DNA of 49,239 nt from Parcubacteria group bacterium GW2011_GWA2_40_23 (GCA_000996245.1 LBYP01000001.1:81197-130435), one strand, 5' to 3'. Positions 38,097 to 46,888 are shown, counted from the first letter of the stretch. The notes: generated by a model not told the origin, from the sequence alone. Translations and numbers: made by a program.

Positions 38097-38125
38097 AGAA
38101 TAGCAGACTTTGATATTGTTGTCAA
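38097..38125 (-). promoter_or_regulatory. Sigma70-type promoter with upstream palindrome
   Basis: - strand TTGACA-N17-TATTCT; TTTTATCTAAATTTAG 8-9 nt upstream of -35. Confidence 0.7.
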
Positions 38126-38169
38126 GTGTATTGCCTAAATTTAGATAAAAACTAAACAATTAATTATTG

Positions 38170-38199
38170 TGTAGGTGCAGGTCGCGACCTGCACCTACA
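38170..38199. repeat. Perfect 30-nt GC-rich palindrome
   Basis: TGTAGGTGCAGGTCG|CGACCTGCACCTACA. Confidence 0.95.
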
Positions 38200-38248
38200 G
38201 GATGTTTTTCTTTCAAAATATGCATTTTTAAGGTAAAATATAGTCGAT

Positions 38249-39877
38249 ATGAGCTCAGAAACCTTCAAATCTGTCTGCTGTCGTAATGTCAGCATTATCG
38301 CCAAATACGTTACCAAGAATCTCGGTAGTGATAATTTGTTACTAGAAAATTTGCCACACGAGCCAGAATTTTATGAAGACGAAAATAGTTGGATTACGCT
38401 AGAAGAGTTTGTGTCCATCATGGAAAAGGCGATTGATATTCTGAAGGATCCCGAAGCTGTCTTTAACATGGGACTTTCTGCACAAGAGCTAGAATCTTGG
38501 GGCGCCTTTAAATATCTGCAAAAGGTTTTTGCCAGCGTCATTTTGGGTCCAGTGGAAGTTTATAAACAAGTTGGTAAATACAATACTCACTTTAACAAAA
38601 CCAAGGATTTGATTGTCGTTGGAGCGGAAAAAGATCGTTGTTATGTAAAGATTAAATTTAAAAATAGTATCAATCCGGTTGATGATTTTGTGAGTGATTC
38701 ATTTATTCGCGGAATTTTAATCAGCGTACCGAGAATTTGGAATTTACCCGAAGCAAAGATCATGGAGCCGATGTTTGAATATGATTTAAAGCGTCTGCTC
38801 ATTCAAGTTGGGGGAGTGGATCAATCTGAAATTAAGTTCTTGGCTGGCCGTTGTATGCTCCGCAAGGAAGAAATTGGTCATCAAGTTGTTCTGCTAAGTG
38901 AAAAAGTTAATGATGAATATTTGTTTTTGGGTGATTATCGCGAAGTTAATCCTGACGAAGACTGGGACAATGTACGTTTAGGGTTTTTGATCACAAAAAG
39001 TGTTCAGGTAAATTCGCACTTAAAAATTCAAGAAGGCGAAATTTATAATGCACCATATTTTATTTATAAAATCACTTGGCGACCGCTTAATTTCTTTCAA
39101 AAAATTTACCAAGTTTCCCTTAATTCTTTTCTCAGTAAAAAGGCCTATCGTGATGGTTTAGAGTCGCAACTTGAGACAATTAAGAATTATGTTGAAACCT
39201 TGGAAGATAAGGTTGTTGAGCGTACCGAACAATTGAATGCGACGAAAGATGAGGCTGAGTATTGGCGTGAAAAAGCTGAAACACTTTTACAAACAATGTT
39301 ACCGGAAAATGTGGCTACGAGCATGATGCAGGGTCGTTTAAAGGCTGAAGAAATGGAAGGCACTATTGTTTTTACAGACTTGGCTGGTTTTACCTCTTTT
39401 AGTCGAGATTTAGCCCCAGAAGAAGTCTCAAATCAACTCACTGGCTATTTCACTGAAATGAGCCAAATTATTAATAAGCATTCTGGTTGGGTTAATAAGT
39501 TTTTGGGTGATGGAATCCTTGCAGTCTTTGGTTTGCAAAGTGATATTGATCATGCCGAGACGGCGATTCTCGCTTCTTTAGAAATGCAAAAAGCTATGGA
39601 AAAATATCCTTGGCATAAGCGTATTGGTATTGCCTCTGGTAAATTTATCACCGGTGAATTTGGCACAGAAAAAACTCGTCGCTTCGATTGTCTCGGTCAT
39701 GTTGTCAACTTAGCCAGTCGTTTGCAATCTCATGCTGAAATTGGTGAAATTCTTGTGTGCGATAATACTTATAGCAAAATGAGTCACAAATTTAAATTTG
39801 GTAATAAAAAACAAATAGCACCCAAGGGTGTGGGTACTATTGATGTTTATTCAATTAATCCTAAAGAAAATTATTAG
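38249..39877 (+). CDS. Class III adenylate/guanylate cyclase domain protein (predicted adenylate cyclase)
   Basis: C-term VFTDLAGFTSFSRD, NKFLGDGILAVFG, FDCLGHVVNLASRL; K/D at substrate-selectivity positions favours ATP; N-terminal sensor-like region plus coiled coil. Confidence 0.9.
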   Translation: MSSETFKSVCCRNVSIIAKYVTKNLGSDNLLLENLPHEPEFYEDENSWITLEEFVSIMEKAIDILKDPEAVFNMGLSAQELESWGAFKYLQKVFASVILGPVEVYKQVGKYNTHFNKTKDLIVVGAEKDRCYVKIKFKNSINPVDDFVSDSFIRGILISVPRIWNLPEAKIMEPMFEYDLKRLLIQVGGVDQSEIKFLAGRCMLRKEEIGHQVVLLSEKVNDEYLFLGDYREVNPDEDWDNVRLGFLITKSVQVNSHLKIQEGEIYNAPYFIYKITWRPLNFFQKIYQVSLNSFLSKKAYRDGLESQLETIKNYVETLEDKVVERTEQLNATKDEAEYWREKAETLLQTMLPENVATSMMQGRLKAEEMEGTIVFTDLAGFTSFSRDLAPEEVSNQLTGYFTEMSQIINKHSGWVNKFLGDGILAVFGLQSDIDHAETAILASLEMQKAMEKYPWHKRIGIASGKFITGEFGTEKTRRFDCLGHVVNLASRLQSHAEIGEILVCDNTYSKMSHKFKFGNKKQIAPKGVGTIDVYSINPKENY

Positions 39878-41370
39878 CGTGCGTCTTCCAGTATCGCAAA
39901 GTGTTTTTTCTTGGCATAACGTAACAAATCCGGATCAGGGTTAATGGCCGTGGCATGACCAACTAAACTCATGAAAGGAATGTCGGCAAAACTATCTCCA
40001 TAGGCATAACTTTTACTAAGATCAATATTAGCTCGACTGGCGAATTCTTGTAGCAGTCGAGCTTTTACGTCTTTGTAGCATAAACATTTTACTTTGCCTG
40101 TATAGCAGTGATGTTCTTGTGCTAATTTAGTGTCGAGTGTTGTTCGGCCGGCAAAAAGGTGTTTGAATTCCTGAGCGAGCGGATGAATTACTTCGGACAC
40201 AAAGACAATTGAGTGTTTGGCCTCGGCATGATCTTTCAAGATAGGGAAGAGACCATATTGAATATTTTTGACAATTTTTTTGTAAAATGAATGATGTACC
40301 ACGTTCCTTAGTTCTCCCACGTCCCAACCATTTAAAATGAAGAGTGATTTTCTCATCAATTCTTTGTGTGGCATTTTGCCGGCTTTTTCTAAAAATAACC
40401 AGTAAAAAACTTTCAGAGCATCACCATAATGCAATTTGTGCAAAGCAAATAAATATTTAACCAAATCTTTTTGAGAGAATCCTCCGTAAATCGTACGATC
40501 GATGTCGATAAAGACGCCGATTTTTTTTGTTTTGGGTTGCTTAAAGTAATCTGGTTGATATCTCATCGGCAACATGTCAACAATGGCTTTTTCAATTTTG
40601 TTGCGCGTGGCCAAAACCTTTGCCCAAGGAAATTCAGTGTGCGATTTTTTGATTTGATTTTCAGGTGCAGGGATCTCTGCACCAAAAGTTACGGTGACTG
40701 TGCCGGGGGTTAAACTTTTTTCGTCTGGGAAAACTTTGTCAGCATTCCTTAAGGCAACTGGAATTATTGGCGTATGAGCGCCGACACTGATTCTGGCGGC
40801 GCCAGTATGAAAATAATGAAGCAAATGGGTTAGTTCAATATGACCCTCGGGAAAAATAATCAAAGAATTTCCGTTCTTGATTGCTTTGATGGCGTGTTGA
40901 ATGGCGTGCTGTTTCGATTCGCCTTTAGGATATCTAATGTCATCAATTACGTCTCGTCGGACAGTTACGGCTTCCATTTTGTTCATCCAAGTTGCAAGTA
41001 TTTTGGGGAACTGTTGTAAAGGTGCAATGAAGAGAATACTTTTTGGTCCGAGTATCGTCAATAAAATAAACCCATCAAAGTCGCTGGGGTGGTTGGCCGC
41101 ATACACAAATGACTTGCCGACTTCATGTTCGAGGTGGTTTCGGGTTTTAATGCTGATGCCATTTAAGTCAAAAGCAGTGCGGATAATCCACACTGCTGCT
41201 TTGCACCACAAAAGGCCGCGTTTTTCTGGTTTAACAAATTTTTCGATAACGATCATGGGAAAAAGAAGAATAAAGGTAAATAAACCAATATCAAAAATCA
41301 GAAAAAAATGATGCATCTTGCCAAGTAAGTTTTTGTTTCCCTCCTTATTCATGTTTATATTATACACCAA
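39874..41370 (-). CDS. Fusion of 1-acyl-glycerol-3-phosphate acyltransferase (PlsC-like) and HAD-family phosphatase
   Basis: NHPSDFDG (HX4D), IIFPEGHIE; C-term GVFIDIDRTIYGG, SYAYGDSFADIPFMSLVGHATAINPD. Exact start uncertain (41370 or 41352). Confidence 0.88.
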   Translation of the reverse strand: MVYNINMNKEGNKNLLGKMHHFFLIFDIGLFTFILLFPMIVIEKFVKPEKRGLLWCKAAVWIIRTAFDLNGISIKTRNHLEHEVGKSFVYAANHPSDFDGFILLTILGPKSILFIAPLQQFPKILATWMNKMEAVTVRRDVIDDIRYPKGESKQHAIQHAIKAIKNGNSLIIFPEGHIELTHLLHYFHTGAARISVGAHTPIIPVALRNADKVFPDEKSLTPGTVTVTFGAEIPAPENQIKKSHTEFPWAKVLATRNKIEKAIVDMLPMRYQPDYFKQPKTKKIGVFIDIDRTIYGGFSQKDLVKYLFALHKLHYGDALKVFYWLFLEKAGKMPHKELMRKSLFILNGWDVGELRNVVHHSFYKKIVKNIQYGLFPILKDHAEAKHSIVFVSEVIHPLAQEFKHLFAGRTTLDTKLAQEHHCYTGKVKCLCYKDVKARLLQEFASRANIDLSKSYAYGDSFADIPFMSLVGHATAINPDPDLLRYAKKKHFAILEDAR

Positions 41371-41387
41371 AATTGTGGTTGATTGAA

Positions 41388-41415
41388 GTAGGGAACAATA
41401 AATATTGTTCCCTGC
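41388..41415. repeat. Hairpin GTAGGGAACAATAAATATTGTTCCCTGC
   Basis: Near-copy of the palindrome core at 16941-16974, here between divergent genes. Confidence 0.85.
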
Positions 41416-41484
41416 GCTTTTTGTCGAAGTTTAGGAAATATGCTATAATTTTAGCGTCATAAAAGAATGTTATAACATAAACTT

Positions 41485-42396
41485 ATGTTGTGGTTTTGGG
41501 TTGTTTTTGCTTCACAGTTTGCCAATGCTGGCGCTCAAATATTAGATAAGTTTCTTTTAATAAAAAAGTTCCCCCGAGTTTCTGTCCTAACTTTTTGGAC
41601 AGCAGTTTGGAATTTGTTGGGGGTGGTTTTTATCTTTTGGGATTTTATCTTCTTCCCAGGCTGGACGATTTTGATTCTAGCCCTCTTGTCCGGTGTCTTT
41701 TTCACAATTGCTTTGCAGTTTTTATACTCAGCTTTAAAAACAGGCGAAGCTTCGCATATAGGTCCACTAGTTGGTGGGGTTGTGCCGATAGTTTCTTTCA
41801 TTGCTTCATACTTTTGGCTCAATGAACGCCTTTCTGGCTTTCAATTGTTTTCAATCGGTTTATTAGTCTTGGGAACTTTGTTAATTTCATTTGAAAAAAG
41901 CCGTAAACATAATGGTTGGCACATTGGCATGGTTTGGGGGATTATTGCGGGGATATTCTTTGGTCTTTCATATGTTTTGACTCGTGGTGTATTTTTAGAA
42001 ACAACATTCTCCACTGGTTTTGTCTGGGCTCGTATTGGTGGATTTATCGCGGCTTTGCCGCTACTCTTAAGTCCATTGGTTCGTGGAGATATTTTCGTTA
42101 ATACAAAAGCCAAAAAGGAGAAGTTGGAATCTGGCTTGGTGGTTTTAATTATAAATAAAACTTTGGCTGTTATTTACTTTTTAGGAATGAACTACGCTTT
42201 GTCACTCGCTAGCGCCACAGTGGTCAATGCTTTGGCTGGTTTACAATATGCCATTATGTTTTTAATGGTTTATATTTGCACCAAAACCGTCCCGAAATTT
42301 TTTAAAGAACAATTCACGCGACGGGAGATTGCCATACAAGTACTAGCAATTTTAATAATAATAAGCGGCTTAGCTTTGACTGTTTTCTCTACTTAG
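41485..42396 (+). CDS. EamA/DMT family transporter
   Basis: About 10 TM segments; SALKTGEASHIGPLVGGVVPIVSFIASYFWLNERLSGFQ. Confidence 0.88.
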   Translation: MLWFWVVFASQFANAGAQILDKFLLIKKFPRVSVLTFWTAVWNLLGVVFIFWDFIFFPGWTILILALLSGVFFTIALQFLYSALKTGEASHIGPLVGGVVPIVSFIASYFWLNERLSGFQLFSIGLLVLGTLLISFEKSRKHNGWHIGMVWGIIAGIFFGLSYVLTRGVFLETTFSTGFVWARIGGFIAALPLLLSPLVRGDIFVNTKAKKEKLESGLVVLIINKTLAVIYFLGMNYALSLASATVVNALAGLQYAIMFLMVYICTKTVPKFFKEQFTRREIAIQVLAILIIISGLALTVFST

Positions 42397-42397
42397 T

Positions 42398-43399
42398 ATG
42401 CGAAAAATTACCAAACATTTTTTAAGACTGGGAATTATCTTGATTGTTTTGTTTGTTCTAATAGTTGCTGCGTGGGTCATCTTTTATTTCCACAGCTTTG
42501 CTCAAGACAATTTTAAATTGGGAGTTAATTTTTCTAAATCATATACAGAATATTTGGGTTTGAATTGGCAGCAAACATATACAGCTATACTCGATGATTT
42601 AAAAGTAAAAAATATACGTTTAGCTGCACCCTGGAATGAGATCGAACCCATTGAAGATCATTGGGTGTTCACTGATTTAGATTGGCAGGTTAACGAAGCA
42701 GTAAAACGCAATGTTGATATTATTCTTGTTCTTGGTCGTCGCACTCCGCATTGGCCAGAGTGTCATGATCCTGTGTGGTTAATGGGTTTGCCACCAGAGA
42801 TTATTATTGATCGTCAAAATAAAATGATGACCAAGGTTATTGAACATTATAAAAATATTTCACAAATTAAAATCTGGCAGGTTGAGAATGAACCGCTGCT
42901 CGATGTTTTTGGTGTGTGTCCCCCTGGTGATATTAATTTGTTGCGGCAAGAAGTGACTCTAGTTAAAAATCTTGACGATAGACCGGTGTTAATCACTGAT
43001 AGTGGGGAATTAAGTTTTTGGGCAGCCGCTGCGAATACTGGAGACATTTTTGGCACCACCATGTATCGAGTCACTCATAATCCGTATTTAGGTTATTTAT
43101 ATTATCATTTACCACCAGCATTTTATACTGTAAAAGCCAAATTAGCAGGAAAAAATTTGAATGATGTTATTGTTTCTGAATTACAGGCTGAACCATGGGC
43201 ACCGGGCGGTCTTTTAAATACTAGTTTGGAGGAACAGCAGGTTTCTATGGACGGAATACGTCTTGTTAATCATGTTAATTATGCCAAGCGTACTGGTTTT
43301 GTGGGTGCTTATCTTTGGGGCGCAGAATGGTGGTACTGGCTGCGAGAAAAACAAGGTGTGAATGAGTTATGGGATACTGCACAGAAAATATTTAAATAA
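42398..43399 (+). CDS. Membrane-anchored glycoside hydrolase-like (TIM-barrel, GH5/GH10-clan-like) protein
   Basis: LGVNFSKSYTEYLGLNWQQTYTAILDDLKVKNIRLAAPWNEIEP, IKIWQVENEPLLD, VSELQAEPW. Confidence 0.75.
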   Translation: MRKITKHFLRLGIILIVLFVLIVAAWVIFYFHSFAQDNFKLGVNFSKSYTEYLGLNWQQTYTAILDDLKVKNIRLAAPWNEIEPIEDHWVFTDLDWQVNEAVKRNVDIILVLGRRTPHWPECHDPVWLMGLPPEIIIDRQNKMMTKVIEHYKNISQIKIWQVENEPLLDVFGVCPPGDINLLRQEVTLVKNLDDRPVLITDSGELSFWAAAANTGDIFGTTMYRVTHNPYLGYLYYHLPPAFYTVKAKLAGKNLNDVIVSELQAEPWAPGGLLNTSLEEQQVSMDGIRLVNHVNYAKRTGFVGAYLWGAEWWYWLREKQGVNELWDTAQKIFK

Positions 43400-43401
43400 T
43401 A

Positions 43402-43491
43402 AAGCTTATAGCTTCTAGTCTATTAGCTTTTAGGTGCTTAAGATCTAGAATCTTTGTAGCTAAAAGCTAGAAGCTAATTCCTATAAGCTAA
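43402..43491. repeat. About 90-bp palindromic intergenic repeat, second copy
   Basis: aagcttatagcttctagtctattagcttttaggtgctta... compare 26621. Confidence 0.8.
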
Positions 43492-43498
43492 AAAGAAT

Positions 43499-43906
43499 AT
43501 GGGAACACCAGGATCAATTAAACCAAAACAAATTGGGAAGGTGATAGTTTATTCCGTAATTTTTATAATGATAGTTTTTGCAGCGGGGATGTTAATTACG
43601 CGAATTCCGACTAGCACAAAACAAGAGGATGTCAAAAGCAGTAGCAAAAAGATTACGAGCTTTGAAGAGGATTTGGTTGAACAAGCGCAACAAATTTATG
43701 CGCAAAAAAAAGCCAAGAACGTGGATTTTAAAAATGGATCTTGTTTGTCTGATAGTTTAGCTTCAACTTGGGTAGTTGATATCGCGCATGATCCGCGACA
43801 AGCCATTGATGATTTGCCCGAAAATCAATGCCCTTCATTTATTTCAGGAAAGACGCAGCATTTTATTGAACTAGATCCAGATGGTCAATTAATTAGATTA
43901 CAATAG
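43499..43906 (+). CDS. Hypothetical protein with N-terminal TM
   Basis: VIVYSVIFIMIVFAAGMLI. Confidence 0.75.
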   Translation: MGTPGSIKPKQIGKVIVYSVIFIMIVFAAGMLITRIPTSTKQEDVKSSSKKITSFEEDLVEQAQQIYAQKKAKNVDFKNGSCLSDSLASTWVVDIAHDPRQAIDDLPENQCPSFISGKTQHFIELDPDGQLIRLQ

Positions 43907-43908
43907 CT

Positions 43909-44508
43909 ATGAAAATTATTAGTTTCTTGTGTTTGTTTGCAGTTTTGGGTTTTGTTTTTGTTCCTGGTGTCAGTGCTAATCAACCCACAGCTGTAAAATC
44001 ACCAACACAGGATTTTTTGGAAAATAAAGCCGCCATTATCGAACCAGGAGTTTTACCAACTTCTTTTTGGTATTGGGCTGATAAATTTGCTGAGCAGATT
44101 CGTTTTGTTTTTACTGTAGGCAAGGAAGGTAAGGCCGATTATTTAGTTGGCATGGCCAAGGAACGTTTGGCGGAAATGAAAAAGTTATCAGAAGAAGGAA
44201 TTACTAAGTATGCAGATGGGCTTCTGGTTGAACATGATGAGTTAATAAAAAAAGCGCAAGAAATGTATTTAGATTTAAAGGAACAGGGAATAGAAAAAGC
44301 CAAAGAGTTACAGGTCGGTACAGAAAAAAACATTTTGATTAACGAAGCGAAAATCAAATCACAATTGGGTAATGCTGAAACCACTTATAAGGTTAAAGAG
44401 GATTCTGTTGGCGCAAAAGTGCGTGCTTTTTTGGGAACAGTGATGAGTCATTTGTCTTGGAAGAACGAACAGATTCAGGGGCAGAGAGCGGATACATTCG
44501 ATAAATAA
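43909..44508 (+). CDS. Hypothetical secreted protein
   Basis: Signal peptide MKIISFLCLFAVLGFVFVPGVSA, helical body. Confidence 0.75.
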   Translation: MKIISFLCLFAVLGFVFVPGVSANQPTAVKSPTQDFLENKAAIIEPGVLPTSFWYWADKFAEQIRFVFTVGKEGKADYLVGMAKERLAEMKKLSEEGITKYADGLLVEHDELIKKAQEMYLDLKEQGIEKAKELQVGTEKNILINEAKIKSQLGNAETTYKVKEDSVGAKVRAFLGTVMSHLSWKNEQIQGQRADTFDK

Positions 44509-44594
44509 ATACTAATTACTAATCTGTTGCTAATCTACTAGTAGTTCAAATATTTGAGTGCTGTGTATTTGATTGGTACATGGTACTTTTTTTA

Positions 44595-44642
44595 TCTAAA
44601 TTTAGACAAAAGCTTGACAAAAAATAGAATATGTGCTATATT
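44595..44642 (+). promoter_or_regulatory. Strong sigma70 promoter with upstream palindrome TCTAAATTTAGA
   Basis: TTGACA (44614-44619)-N17-TATATT. Confidence 0.8.
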
Positions 44643-44649
44643 GATAATA

Positions 44650-44745
44650 CCGCAGGGCTGAGCGACCTGGCAAAGCCAGAGCCGAGCAATCGGCTAAAAC
44701 TCTCCCACAAGGAGAGAATCGAGGGTTCAAATCCCTTCTCTGCGG
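44650..44745 (+). ncRNA. tRNA-like RNA (unusual 5' half)
   Basis: Acceptor CGCAGGG/CTCTGCG, T-arm GAGGG-TTCAAAT-CCCTT; interior hairpins CTGGC-AAA-GCCAG, AGCCGA-GCAA-TCGGCT, CTCTCC-CACAA-GGAGAG instead of canonical D/anticodon arms. Confidence 0.65.
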
Positions 44746-44756
44746 CCCGCCTGGTT

Positions 44757-44789
44757 AGGGGACAGCATTCACGCTAGAAGCTGTCCTCT
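44757..44789 (+). terminator. Hairpin downstream of tRNA-like RNA
   Basis: AGGGGACAGC...GCTGTCCTCT 10-bp stem; only a weak T-rich tail. Confidence 0.55.
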
Positions 44790-44860
44790 TAAATTTGTTT
44801 GTGAATAAGCCAAAATTTAGCTATAATGAGTATTGATTAACTATCAATATTTTTTATTTT

Positions 44861-46126
44861 ATGCACAAAAAAACCATTTTTAAAAATAAGGCACGTTTAC
44901 TCTATATCCCCACACCGGGGACAGAGGCGGTAACTGTGCTTTTTTTATTTGCCGTGGGTTCACGTTATGAAACCCCAGAAATTAATGGCGTCTCGCATTT
45001 TATCGAACACCTGATGTTTAAGGGAACAAAAAAAAGACCAACTACACTTCATATTTCCAAAGAACTTGATGGTGTCGGTGCTGAATTCAATGCTTTCACG
45101 GGCAAAGATTACACTGGATATTATATAAAAATAAATCATAAGCAAGTTGATTTAGCAGTTGATGTTTTGTCCGACATGCTTTTGAATTCAAAATTTGATG
45201 CCAAAGAAATGAATCGCGAGCGTGGTGTGATTATCGAAGAAATAAATATGTATCATGACAACCCAATCATGTACATTGAAAATGTTTGTGAAGATTCCAT
45301 TTATTTCGGTAGTACTTTGGGTTGGGACATAGCTGGTCCGGTAGAAACGATTAGAAAAGTTACGCGCAAACAATTGTTGGAATATAAAAATAAATTTTAT
45401 CAACCCAATAATGTTGTTGTAGCGGTGGCTGGGAAAATTGATACTAAAGTGAAAGGAATAATCCAAAAGAAATTTGCTAACCTTTTTAAACAAAGGGCAA
45501 AACCAGAAATATTTGAACCCTTTGTTTTTGATCAGAAAGCACCACGAATTAAAATAAAATATCGCGATACGAAGCAAGTTCAACTCGGTCTTGGTTTTGG
45601 TGCCTTTGGTTATGGCGATAAGCGCACCCACGCCATGCATTTGCTCACTATAATTTTGGGCGGAAATATGAGCTCACGTCTTTTTATCTCGGTGCGCGAA
45701 AGACGTGGTCTAGCTTACTTTGTTCGATGCTATCCAAATTTTTATCAAGATGTTGGCAATATTTTTATTCAATCTGGTTTGGATGTTTCGCGACTCGACA
45801 GCGCCATAAAAGTCATCTTGGATGAATTAAAAAAGATCAAGAAGGGCGTTACGGCCAAGGAATTGAAGGATGCTAAGGAATTTGTGCGGGGTAAAATGGT
45901 TTTGAATTTAGAGGATTCATCTCACGTAGCTGAATATTTTGCCAAACAAGAACTATTAATGAACGAAATTTCTACTCCAGATCAAAAAATGAAACTCTAC
46001 GATAAAGTTACGACCAAGGAAGTTAGAGCCGTAGCGAATGAGATCTTTAAAAAAGAACGTTTGAACTTAGCTCTGATTGGCCCTTTTCGTGACGCTAAAA
46101 AGTTTCACAAGCTTATTTCTTTATAA
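44861..46126 (+). CDS. M16 family zinc peptidase
   Basis: GVSHFIEHLMFKGTKKRPTT (HxxEH), E in NRERGVIIEEINMYHDNP. Confidence 0.95.
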   Translation: MHKKTIFKNKARLLYIPTPGTEAVTVLFLFAVGSRYETPEINGVSHFIEHLMFKGTKKRPTTLHISKELDGVGAEFNAFTGKDYTGYYIKINHKQVDLAVDVLSDMLLNSKFDAKEMNRERGVIIEEINMYHDNPIMYIENVCEDSIYFGSTLGWDIAGPVETIRKVTRKQLLEYKNKFYQPNNVVVAVAGKIDTKVKGIIQKKFANLFKQRAKPEIFEPFVFDQKAPRIKIKYRDTKQVQLGLGFGAFGYGDKRTHAMHLLTIILGGNMSSRLFISVRERRGLAYFVRCYPNFYQDVGNIFIQSGLDVSRLDSAIKVILDELKKIKKGVTAKELKDAKEFVRGKMVLNLEDSSHVAEYFAKQELLMNEISTPDQKMKLYDKVTTKEVRAVANEIFKKERLNLALIGPFRDAKKFHKLISL

Positions 46127-46131
46127 TCAGT

Positions 46132-46887
46132 ATGAAAAAAATTCTTATTGCTAATTGGAAAATGAATTTAGATGTAGAGAAAACTTTACAATTGGCACGT
46201 GATTATAAAAAAGAACTTAAAGCTTTGTCAGGGATTGAACTTATAGTGGCTCCGAGTTTGCCTTTGCTTATTCCAGTTGAAGGAATTTTTGCTAAAACCA
46301 AAATTGGTTTAGCTGGCCAAAACGTAGCTGCTTTTAGTACCGGATCATATACAGGCGAAGTTTCAGCTGCAATGTTAAAACAAATCGGCTGTAAATATTC
46401 TTTAGTGGGACACTCCGAAAGGAGGCAACATGTGGCTGAAATTGATGAGATGATACACAAAAAAATTGTGCAATGTTATGCTGGCGGGCTCATTCCAGTT
46501 TTGTGTGTGGGTGAATTATTGAAGGACAAAGAAAATGGTCAAAGAGATTCTGTTATTATTAATCAATTGCATCAAGCTTTAGCTAAGGTGCCAGATTTAC
46601 CTGAAAAGGAAATTATCATTGCTTATGAACCGGCTTGGGCCTTGGGCACAGGCGTTTCAGTCGAAAAGGAAGATTTGCTGCATGTTGAACGGATTATTAA
46701 AAGGGCGATATCAAGTTTATTTTCAGAAAGTTTTTATAATGAAAAAGTTCGTCTACTCTATGGCGGTTCAGTTAATAGTAAAAATGTCAGTAATTATTGG
46801 GGCATTGAAAAGATGTCTGGTTTTTTAGTCGCCACGGCCAGTTTAGACGCAGAAGAATTTTCAAAAATTGCCTTATCAATGAAATAA
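46132..46887 (+). CDS. tpiA: Triosephosphate isomerase
   Basis: IANWKMNL, YSLVGHSERRQ, IIAYEPAWALGTG, RLLYGGSVNSKN. Confidence 0.96.
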   Translation: MKKILIANWKMNLDVEKTLQLARDYKKELKALSGIELIVAPSLPLLIPVEGIFAKTKIGLAGQNVAAFSTGSYTGEVSAAMLKQIGCKYSLVGHSERRQHVAEIDEMIHKKIVQCYAGGLIPVLCVGELLKDKENGQRDSVIINQLHQALAKVPDLPEKEIIIAYEPAWALGTGVSVEKEDLLHVERIIKRAISSLFSESFYNEKVRLLYGGSVNSKNVSNYWGIEKMSGFLVATASLDAEEFSKIALSMK

Positions 46888-46888
46888 T

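Noticed and set aside
44650-44745. tmRNA or tRNA-Sec
   Set aside because: No tmRNA 5' signature or tag ORF, far too short; no UCA anticodon loop.
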